Source: Nocardia mangyaensis (lineage in GTDB: Bacteria > Actinomycetota > Actinomycetes > Mycobacteriales > Mycobacteriaceae). From it: 64,000 bases of DNA. The notes below the pieces were generated by a model that saw only the letters and a program-made list of their open reading frames with translations, was not told the origin of the DNA and made no database searches. Within the stretch, counting starts at the first letter, position 1. Every line of letters starts with the position of its first letter. Both the position numbers and the translations under genes were made by a program. Positions 54,377 to 61,505 of this stretch are shown here, piece after piece. The stretch spans positions 5,208,001-5,272,000 of the forward strand of contig NZ_CP018082.1 of assembly GCF_001886715.1 (NCBI RefSeq), given 5' to 3'.

Positions 54377-54882
54377 GTGGGTTGCTGGACCGTTTCGAGC
54401 GCGTCGCCCGATCCGTCGGCACGGAATGGTTACCTGATGTGGCCGTGTCCACTGTTGCCATCGCCCCTGAGGGTGAGAATGAACTACACCCCTTTGAGAC
54501 GCGGAATATTCATCCTGACCTACCGAATAAAGTTCGAACCCTATTCGACGACGGTCATTTTGAACAGGCCGTATTCGAAGCGTTCAAATTCATTGAAATA
54601 GAGGTTAAGAGAATTTCTGGGCTTAACGGCAAGACTGGCTACGCCCTGATGATGGATGCCTTTAATGAGAATAATGCAAAGGTTAAGCTTAATGCTCTAG
54701 TTTCCGAGTCGGAACTGGATGAACAGCGTGGCTTTAGATCGATGTTTGCGGGTGCTGCGGCCGGTATCCGCAACCCGCGTGGGCACGAGATAGATATAGG
54801 TGACACACCCGACGAAGCTCTGGACTATCTAGCTTTTTCTTCACTCTTGTTACGCAGACTTGATGCAGCTCATGTTCGATAG
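54373..54882 (+). CDS. TIGR02391 (Ymh) family protein, HEPN-like
   Basis: 169 residues, GTG overlapping the previous stop. Family signatures: LFDDGHFEQAVFEAFKFIEI, NGKTGYALMMDAFNENN and FRSMFAGAAAGIRNPRGHEI. RNPRGH (Arg133 to His138) fits the R-x4-H ribonuclease motif of HEPN domains, so an RNase activity is proposed but unproven. Together with the DUF5343 partner it looks like a two-gene toxin/defence unit, with the partner as regulator, sensor or neutraliser. Low GC. Confidence 0.75.
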   Translation: MSGLLDRFERVARSVGTEWLPDVAVSTVAIAPEGENELHPFETRNIHPDLPNKVRTLFDDGHFEQAVFEAFKFIEIEVKRISGLNGKTGYALMMDAFNENNAKVKLNALVSESELDEQRGFRSMFAGAAAGIRNPRGHEIDIGDTPDEALDYLAFSSLLLRRLDAAHVR

Positions 54883-55131
54883 TGATATGCGGCGGGCGAC
54901 ATCTGATGGACCGGCAGTTGGGTGACCTCTCGTTAGATAGATGGCAAGCCCCGGAGGGGTGCGGCAGTCCGGATGCAATCATCGCCGACTTCTCGTCCTG
55001 CGAAGAGCCTGACTCGCTCGGGCGCGACGTCCAGCTTTCGCCTACCGTGCACTCCGCTTGGGGTGCGGAAGCGTTGGGTCGCCAAGGTCTCCTGATAGAT
55101 GCTCCGTATGGATCAGCGTCGCATCTTCCCG

Positions 55132-56133
55132 CTAGGTGTATGAGGCCATGACGTTGGTGACACCGGCGTGGAGACGGATGACTGGTGGTCGGTTCCCAGC
55201 GGCGGTGTGCGGACGATGGTAGTTGTAGTGGATGTTCCAGACCTGCAGGGCTTGACTGCGCTGAAGGTCTGAGGTCCATGCTCGGGCGTAGAGGAACTCT
55301 TCGGCCAGGATCCGTTGGTAGCGTTCGACTTTGCCGTTGTGGCGGGGTGTGTAGGGGCGGATTCGCTGGTGACGGGCCCCGCGGAGCACCTTCGCGAAGT
55401 CGTGGGCGCGGTAGCAGGAGCCGTTGTCGGTCACGATCCGGTGGATGTGGGTGATGCCGTGGGCGGCGAGGAAGGCCCTGGCTCGGTGCATGAACCGGAT
55501 CGCGGTCTCGGCTTTCTCGTCGTCGAGGGCTTCGGTGTAGGCGAGCCGTGAGTAGCCGTCGACCACCGAGTGCAGGTAGACATAGCCGGCTCTGGCCCCG
55601 CGCTTCTTGGCTCGTGCGGCGAGCTTGGCCTGTTCGGAACCTGCGCCGTGAACCCGCCAGCCGCCGCCATCGGGGATCCGGCCGACCTTCTTCACATCGA
55701 CATGGACCATGTGTCCTGGCCAGCGGGCCACGATCGGTCGAGGTGTCCGGTTGTTCTCGCCGGTGGGGTCGAGGAACCGGCGCCGATGCAGTCCCAGATG
55801 GGCGAGCTGGCGGGTGACGGTGCGAACTGCGATCGCGGTGCCGTCACCGTCGAGTTCGAAAGCGATCCGCCGTGCCGACCATTTGTTGTCCCTGCGTAGC
55901 CGCTCGATCCGGGAGACGACCCCGGCGGGGGTCGCCCTGGGTTGGTGGTGTGGTGTCGAGGATCGGTCGAGCAGGCCGAGTTCGCCGTGGCGGCGCCACC
56001 GGTTCACCCACTTCGACGCGCACTGGCGTGAGATACCCATCTCGGCGGCGACGTGGGCGATCGAACGGTGCTGGCAGCGGGCGACGAGGCGGCGACGGCC
56101 TTCGACCGACAGCGGGGCATTACGGTGGGTCAC
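55132..56133 (-). CDS. IS481-family transposase
   Basis: 333 residues. N-terminal HTH (ARCQHRSIAHVAAEMGISRQ, CASKWVNRWRRHGELGLLDR) and rve catalytic core with DDE residues: Asp in MVHVDVKKVGRIPD, Asp in HRIVTDNGSCYRAHDFAKVL, Glu in NGKVERYQRILAEEFLYARA. Full length and uninterrupted. The last codon and stop lie in the flanking 6-bp duplication, not in the IS itself. Confidence 0.93.
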   Translation of the reverse strand: MTHRNAPLSVEGRRRLVARCQHRSIAHVAAEMGISRQCASKWVNRWRRHGELGLLDRSSTPHHQPRATPAGVVSRIERLRRDNKWSARRIAFELDGDGTAIAVRTVTRQLAHLGLHRRRFLDPTGENNRTPRPIVARWPGHMVHVDVKKVGRIPDGGGWRVHGAGSEQAKLAARAKKRGARAGYVYLHSVVDGYSRLAYTEALDDEKAETAIRFMHRARAFLAAHGITHIHRIVTDNGSCYRAHDFAKVLRGARHQRIRPYTPRHNGKVERYQRILAEEFLYARAWTSDLQRSQALQVWNIHYNYHRPHTAAGNRPPVIRLHAGVTNVMASYT

Positions 56134-56250
56134 GGACGGATCTCTCGGCTGGGGCAGATGGGGGATGTGGTGTTTTCCATCCTGCCGCCGGGAGGTCCGT
56201 CCCCTCAGCTCACCCCTGCCCGGGCGTCAACAACCTCATGACCCGCAACA
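55137..56250 (-). mobile_element. IS481-family insertion sequence, about 1114 bp
   Basis: Ends begin TGT: the left end reads tgtatgaggccatgacgttg and the right end, read inward, tgttgcgggtcatgaggttg, matching at most positions over 32 bases without gaps. The flanking hexamer gctagg is present on both sides (55131-55136 and 56251-56256), a target duplication. Its GC is host-like, unlike the genes it landed between. Confidence 0.8.
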
Positions 56251-56414
56251 GCTAGGGATGAATGGCAAGACCGGCGTCGGAGGGCTTCGAGGGCAGCTGG
56301 GACACTGACGGCTCGCCGCCGACTGGACTGTGCCCTTCCTGGCACAATGCACTGGGTAGTTCGTCGCGCGAATAGTGAGTGTCGCGGGTTGGCAACCACG
56401 GCATACTGGAGACC

Positions 56415-56705
56415 GTGAGTAACAACAGCACCAACCTGGTTGCAATCGGCGTCGGCGGGGCTAGCGTCACGGCTGCGTTGTGGGGTGCCTACGCAACGGT
56501 GGCCGCATCGAGCTCTGATGTCCAACTATGGGCGTGGCCGACGTGGGTTGCAATCGCGGCGCTTGTAGCCTTTGGGTTGATCGTCATATGGGGGCTTGTT
56601 GCAGGGAAGCAAGGCGGTTCTCCCGGAATCAGCAATATACGTCAACAATCATCGGGAACGAACTCTCCGAATCAAATTTCCGGTGGGGACATCAATAACT
56701 CATGA
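56415..56705 (+). CDS. Small two-helix membrane protein with NSPN-type tail
   Basis: 96 residues, GTG start. Two hydrophobic helices (LVAIGVGGASVTAALWGAYA and TWVAIAALVAFGLIVIWGLV) are followed by a polar tail with SSGTNSPNQISGGDINNS. The tail resembles the N terminus of the next protein (SGDNSPNLSAANDIVVNN). Its stop overlaps the next ATG (ATGA). Likely roles are membrane anchor or effector partner of that protein; this is inference. No family name is known to me. Confidence 0.7.
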   Translation: MSNNSTNLVAIGVGGASVTAALWGAYATVAASSSDVQLWAWPTWVAIAALVAFGLIVIWGLVAGKQGGSPGISNIRQQSSGTNSPNQISGGDINNS

Positions 56706-57763
56706 GCATAGTGTCGCGTTCGCAGAGTACCTCGGGAGACAATTCGCCCAACCTGAGTGCAGCAAACGACATTGTTGTAAACAACAATGGGCCATCGTTT
56801 GGCGAGGTGAGGCAAATAGTTTCAGATGCCGTGATCGCCGAGTTAGTTAAGTATGGGGTCCTAGCGCAGGCTGAAGCTATTAGGCGGATCGAACGCTTCG
56901 TGCAGCAATTGGCTGTACGACTGGCGAGCGAGTCGCTTACGGATGCGGCATCGGACCCAGATAGGATGCATGCGATAATCGACTCTGGAACAGGTTTCGC
57001 GCGTTCGGGAAATGACGCGACGGCAGAGGTGCTGATTGAAACGCTAGTGGCAAGATGTGCTAGCGAATCTGGCTCACTGTTGGCTAGCATTCTCAATGAC
57101 GCAGTGGTGCTTATCCCCAAGCTTACTGAGGCTGAACTCGCCATCCTGAGCGTTAAGTGGTATCTGGGCCCAAGATGGTACCTCGGTAACAACGCCTACG
57201 AGCTCGTTGAACAATATGACACCGTGCTGGCGGACCTCGTAAAGCTACTACCCGTGAATGAGTCAAGTTATCTCAGCCTAAACGCCAGGGGATGCGTGTG
57301 GCTGGTAGTTGCAACTGGATTTCCGAAGATTTCCAAGGCGCTCCCCAAGAAATACCCTGGACTTCTATCTTCCGGATTTGGTCGGGAGGACCTGGATCCC
57401 ATGTTCGAGGGCGTTCTAGGTACGGCGTACTCGCCGGTGGTTCAATGCATCCATGCGCCACATCGGTTTCAGATTTCCGCGCCTTCTGAAGATCATTTGA
57501 GAAATGCATTGCCATCTCCATGGTCTCCAGCTTCGCTGGCCGTATTCGAGAAGCTGCTGTCGGATAACAGGATGGAACCTGAGAGATTTAGCCAATTTCT
57601 AGCATCAAGAAGGGCAAGTACCTTGATTGATCTGCTCGAAATGGAAGAGGGGATACTGGGAGGAATTTCAGTTACACCTCTGGGTGAAGCCATTGCCTAC
57701 GCCAATATGCGAAGACTCGGCAAGATAGATTGCGGCCCGTGGATCCTTTCATTCGCTGAGTAG
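56702..57763 (+). CDS. LPO_1073/Vpar_1526-like protein
   Basis: 353 residues. The N terminus QSTSGDNSPNLSAANDIVVN is the pattern of the LPO_1073/Vpar_1526 family, and GPSFGEVRQIVSDAVIAELV follows. A helical middle has EVLIETLVARCASESGSLLA, and the C terminus has VLIPKLTEAELAILSVKWYL, WSPASLAVFEKLLSDN and GGISVTPLGEAIAYANMRRL. There is no catalytic motif and no membrane helix. Function unknown; relatives occur scattered among accessory regions. Low GC and an overlapping start with the membrane protein point to a transferred two-gene unit. Confidence 0.65.
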   Translation: MSIVSRSQSTSGDNSPNLSAANDIVVNNNGPSFGEVRQIVSDAVIAELVKYGVLAQAEAIRRIERFVQQLAVRLASESLTDAASDPDRMHAIIDSGTGFARSGNDATAEVLIETLVARCASESGSLLASILNDAVVLIPKLTEAELAILSVKWYLGPRWYLGNNAYELVEQYDTVLADLVKLLPVNESSYLSLNARGCVWLVVATGFPKISKALPKKYPGLLSSGFGREDLDPMFEGVLGTAYSPVVQCIHAPHRFQISAPSEDHLRNALPSPWSPASLAVFEKLLSDNRMEPERFSQFLASRRASTLIDLLEMEEGILGGISVTPLGEAIAYANMRRLGKIDCGPWILSFAE

Positions 57764-57799
57764 ATTTGACGAAAGGCACGACCCCGTCTCGGGTTGACC

Positions 57800-57934
57800 G
57801 CGGCAGCCGAGGACAGCAACTGGCTACCCACAGTGCCCGGCAAGGGATACTTCGCGATCCTGCGCCTGTACGGACCTGGCCAAGAGTTCTTCGACCAGAC
57901 GTGGAAGCCCAGTGATCTGCAACCGATCCAGTAG
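57800..57934 (+). pseudogene. C-terminal remnant of a DUF1254/DUF1214 protein
   Basis: Reads AAAEDSNWLPTVPGKGYFAI and LRLYGPGQEFFDQTWKPSDL, then QPIQ and a stop. This is the conserved end of the DUF1214 domain (compare NWLPAPTGPMGITLRLYAP in the 13054 gene). The rest of the gene is gone, so this host-type fragment marks the right flank of the low-GC genes. Confidence 0.75.
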
Positions 57935-58328
57935 CCCTTCCCCCAAGACGACGGACCTCAACTGCTCTCACGCCACCGCTGGCCAGTCCCCTAGCACAGC
58001 AGCTCGGCCAACAGCTCAACCCGCGACAGTGCCACCTACCTCGCGACTGGCCGGCCTCTCCGACACTTGCAATGCCGCCTGCGCGCAGGTCTTGATCAGC
58101 TGACGGGGTCGGTGGTGGAACTGAGCGAGGAATTCGGAAGTGTCTTTGCGCAGCTCAGGCGACCTGAAGTACATAGTGCGCACATCTGGCGGGGGTGAGA
58201 TGTTGGTTACACACTCTCTAGTCAAGTAATCGAGCAGTTGGTTGAGTGCTGCTGCGCAGGTGGGGCACCGACCTGGTCAGGTTCATTGCATGTGCAAATG
58301 AGCCTTGCGGGAACGAAGGAGCACGAAA
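57935..58328. other. Gap before the MmyB regulator
   Basis: No confident gene. It contains the right copy of the 24-bp repeat and the promoter of the 58329 gene. A minus-strand run (ELRKDTSEFLAQFHHRPRQL) looks protein-like but has no identifiable family. Confidence 0.4.
58193..58216 (+). repeat. 24-bp direct repeat, right copy
   Basis: Matches 53572-53595 with one substitution (ttg for ttc), same orientation. Confidence 0.75.
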
Positions 58329-59186
58329 GTGACCGACAACGAGTTGGGCCTGTTCCTGCGTAGCCGACGCGAGGCGGTCTCACCTGCCCATGTTGGTTTG
58401 CCTGCCGGGCCGCGACGCCGCACGCCCGGTTTGCGTCGTTCCGAACTCGCCACCCTGGCTGGAGTTAGCGTCGAATACCTCATTCGCCTCGAACAAGGCC
58501 GCGACCGTCACCCGTCCCCGCCAGTGCTCTCAGCCATCGCCAACGCACTACATCTCGCGCCGAGCGAACGCATTCACCTGTACCGACTAACCAAATCGGC
58601 TGACGCGGGCTTCAGCTGCATGGGCAACGCAGACCCTGCCCGGTCCGTTCGTCCCACTGTCCGCGCCATCCTCGAACATCTGGAACCAGCGGTCGCGGTG
58701 GTCGTAAACCGCCTCAGCGATGTCCTGGCCTATACCGAGGGCTACCACCGTCTGATGGCACCAACCGGTGTGCTCGACGATCCGTCCACAGCCAACCTCG
58801 CTCTCTTCATCTTCGGCGACTCCCGGGCTCACGACTTCTACCCCGATTGGGAACACATCGCCGACCTCCAGGTCGCCGCACTCAAACAAGGCCCCTTCCG
58901 CAATGATCCGGCCACTGCCGCCCTGGCTGATCAACTCGAGATCGTGGCAGGTGAGCAATTCACGCGCCGTGTCGCTACCGTCCCCAGCCTCCCCGCCGCG
59001 ACCGGCACCACCCGCGTCGAACACCCCGAGGCCGGTCCTCTGCGCCTCGTATACGAAACCCTCGATCTCCCGGCCGATGACGACCAGCAGTTGTTCGTCT
59101 ACCTCCCGGCCGATGAAGCCACTGCGACCGCATTAGACAAGATCGCGGGCCGCCACCCCGGCGCGCTCCGTGTGATCTCGATCTGA
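58329..59186 (+). CDS. MmyB-type XRE transcriptional regulator
   Basis: 285 residues from GTG 58329, behind GAAGGAG. HTH: DNELGLFLRSRREAVSPAHV, RTPGLRRSELATLAGVSVEY and LIRLEQGRDRHPSPPVLSAI. The MmyB ligand-binding domain (PAS-like, fatty-acid binding in relatives) has RAILEHLEPAVAVVVNRLSD, YTEGYHRLMAPTGVLDDPS and DLQVAALKQGPFRNDPATAA. It is intact, whereas the copy at 53439 is truncated. The two N termini are near-identical, so they are paralogues or the same locus split by the insert. Confidence 0.88.
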   Translation: MTDNELGLFLRSRREAVSPAHVGLPAGPRRRTPGLRRSELATLAGVSVEYLIRLEQGRDRHPSPPVLSAIANALHLAPSERIHLYRLTKSADAGFSCMGNADPARSVRPTVRAILEHLEPAVAVVVNRLSDVLAYTEGYHRLMAPTGVLDDPSTANLALFIFGDSRAHDFYPDWEHIADLQVAALKQGPFRNDPATAALADQLEIVAGEQFTRRVATVPSLPAATGTTRVEHPEAGPLRLVYETLDLPADDDQQLFVYLPADEATATALDKIAGRHPGALRVISI

Positions 59187-59496
59187 ATCAGGTTAGACGC
59201 ATACCGATCGCAGCAGTCTAGGGGAACGACTCGGTGCCGGACATAGGACGAGCTCGGCGGTCAGTCCCGCGGCTATTGCCACTCCATCGCAAGTAGATCC
59301 AACAGATGCCCGAGGAAGAATGGTTGTTGAACTGGCCGCGCACAGCCCCAACTCGACGTTGCATCTCTGCTCATTGCCTACACCTTCCCGATAGGCGTAA
59401 CCTCAGTCGTCACAGCATCGTCCGTCGCCACGGGGGTGAACGTCTAAGAGCCGCAGCGCATCTGGATGAGCTGCAGGAGATCCGGAGGGCCAGCGA
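59187..59496. other. Intergenic region before the PIN gene
   Basis: No gene supported. GGAGG just upstream of 59497 is the ribosome site of the PIN gene. Nothing else is distinctive. Confidence 0.4.
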
Positions 59497-60966
59497 GTGT
59501 CAATGGAGACCAGAGGCGACCTCTTCAAGGGATTCGAAGCGTTCATTGTGCCAGGACCGTCTGATACAAGCGCGGCGTTGCAGACTGGGATCCTGGCCGT
59601 AGACACCAATGTCCTGTTGAATCTGTATCGCTATAACGAATCCACCAGAGCAGACTTCCTCTCGGTCCTGCGTGCCGTGCGCGAGCGGCTGTTCGTACCC
59701 CATCAGGTTGTACGAGAGTTCTGGCGCAATCGACAGAGTGTGATCGGCGGACTCGGTGCGTCAAAGAAGGATGCGCAGTCCGCCCTAGCCAAGAACTGTA
59801 CCTCGACGAAGGACGCGATCAAGCGGTGGGCCAAGAGCGTCGCGTTGCCAGAAGACCAGCTCAACCAGCTCCTCGAACGGACGGACGCCTTCTTTGAATC
59901 GATCAGCGGGGACCTGGGTGATGAACCGGCTCGTGTGAGCGCACATCTTCCAACGTCCGAGGATCGCCTGTTAGCCGAACTGGCCACTTTGCTGGATGGC
60001 GCGGTAGGCGACGAATTGAGCTCGGACGCATGGGACGCAGCGGTTGCCGAAGGCGAGCGTCGGGTGAAAGGCCTTGAGCCACCGGGATACATGGACGCGG
60101 CCAAACTTGAGTCTGACCTGCCCGAACGCGCATCGGGTGACTACATTGTGTGGCTTCAGCTCCTCACTAAAGGCGAGTCCGCGGGCAAAGACCTTGTACT
60201 GGTCACAGCAGACACTAAGGAAGACTGGTGGGACCGAACTGAACGCGGTCAGCTGATCGGGCCCCGGAGAGAGCTAATCGATGAGTATCACCGCAGGACC
60301 GGCTGTCGCATCTACCTCCTAGAGCCATCCGACCTATTGGAGCACTCAGCATCGATTGGCGTTGGCACCCGCGCGGAATCGGTACAAGAAATCCAGCGCG
60401 TCCGGGACGAACCGGAATGGACTCCCTGGGACTTCGACACTGTCAACGTAGTGCTCACCCATTTGGACCAGAACAAATACACACAAGCCGAGGTCATCAG
60501 AGAGGCGGCAGCCAACGGCGGCGTCATCTCTCGACGCCGTGTCTATGAACTTGACGGGCGCGCCGAAGATCAGACGCTCCGCGGATTCACCCGTCCCGTT
60601 ACAAGGCTCACTACCGAGCTCCAGACAGCAGGATTAATACCCTATGGCGTTGAGCCCCTGCTCGACGCCAAATATGACGCGGGGGCGAAGTCCTCGCATT
60701 TCGCCATCCCCGCGGAAGTGGTCACCTTACTCGCAGTCAATACCGATAAGGCGACGAGATTAGGGCCAAAAGAACCCCGAAAGTCCCCTATCTCCGATAT
60801 CGAGGCACGAGTCGAGAAGGCTTTAGCTGAATCCAATTTCGGCTACGAAGCAATCGATCCGAAAAATCTACTTGACACTGATAAATTCAGAATCGCGGAG
60901 TCGTTGGAGCAGGAACTACTCAAGATGCGCGAAGCCCGCCGACAAGCTCGCCTTAGGCAATTGTAA
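59497..60966 (+). CDS. PIN-like domain protein (DUF4935 type)
   Basis: 489 residues, GTG start. The PIN-like nuclease domain begins ILAVDTNVLLNLYRYNESTR (first Asp near residue 36) and has LFVPHQVVREFWRNRQSVIG, DYIVWLQLLTKGESAGKDLV and VLVTADTKEDWWDR (late acidic residues), all typical of DUF4935/PIN_8 proteins. The C-terminal 190 residues are an extra domain (FDTVNVVLTHLDQNKYTQAE, VISRRRVYELDGRAEDQTLR, GFTRPVTRLTTELQTAGLIP) like a winged-helix reader. It is probably an RNase with a sensor or DNA-binding tail. There is no partner gene on the same strand. Confidence 0.82.
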   Translation: MSMETRGDLFKGFEAFIVPGPSDTSAALQTGILAVDTNVLLNLYRYNESTRADFLSVLRAVRERLFVPHQVVREFWRNRQSVIGGLGASKKDAQSALAKNCTSTKDAIKRWAKSVALPEDQLNQLLERTDAFFESISGDLGDEPARVSAHLPTSEDRLLAELATLLDGAVGDELSSDAWDAAVAEGERRVKGLEPPGYMDAAKLESDLPERASGDYIVWLQLLTKGESAGKDLVLVTADTKEDWWDRTERGQLIGPRRELIDEYHRRTGCRIYLLEPSDLLEHSASIGVGTRAESVQEIQRVRDEPEWTPWDFDTVNVVLTHLDQNKYTQAEVIREAAANGGVISRRRVYELDGRAEDQTLRGFTRPVTRLTTELQTAGLIPYGVEPLLDAKYDAGAKSSHFAIPAEVVTLLAVNTDKATRLGPKEPRKSPISDIEARVEKALAESNFGYEAIDPKNLLDTDKFRIAESLEQELLKMREARRQARLRQL

Positions 60967-61505
60967 CCCGCACACCCGCATGAGTGAACACTTGAAGCTC
61001 GGACCGCCGACTAGCTCGCCGTAACACCAGCGACTAGGACGCTCAGTGAATAGCGACGGCTCGCACGAATATTGCGCTGCATAAAATTTGGAGGCCCTGC
61101 AACTTTCATAGTCGAGAGTTTATCCACGCCAAAATCTCCGAGATGGAGGGATGATTCAAGTGCGCGGGCAGCACGACGACCAAGAAAGCGGTTCCGAGGG
61201 TGGTCCACCCCAGGCATGTCCGGTTCCCGCTGCGCATGAGCACTTTGGCACCTACACCAGATGCTGCTGAATTACCATAGCCCTCAACCGTTTAGGTTCT
61301 CCGCGAACGTTTTCTCTACGCTCTGAAATCGGTGATGGAGATGCTCCGAGTCGACCTTGAGAACACCCCACATGCTAACTGGCGCAGCGTTCGGGTTAGT
61401 TCGAACAGTGCGATGGCGTGTGATCCACAGCCCGGGTTGCGGAGATCGGCGGCGGGTAAGCATTTTTGCCGGTCGGGCCTACGATCTGAGCCGACGGTAT
61501 CCCCC
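60967..61505. other. Intergenic region between convergent PIN and CHAT genes
   Basis: About 540 bases with no supportable gene. Base composition is mixed and short frames on both strands lack starts, ribosome sites or family matches. I see no strong terminator hairpin. Confidence 0.45.

Larger units (their letters stand above)
53572..58216. mobile_element. 4.6-kb insert bounded by a 24-bp direct repeat
   Basis: Carries the DUF5343/TIGR02391 pair, an IS481-family element, and the membrane-protein/LPO_1073-like pair, all with lower GC than the flanks. Its left end interrupts a regulator gene. Boundaries are taken from the repeat; the mobilising enzyme is not identified (the IS inside is a separate, nested element). 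Confidence 0.5.

Noticed and set aside
61011..61217. 68-codon minus-strand gene in the PIN/CHAT gap
   Set aside because: No ribosome site, no family match and a composition typical of chance frames.
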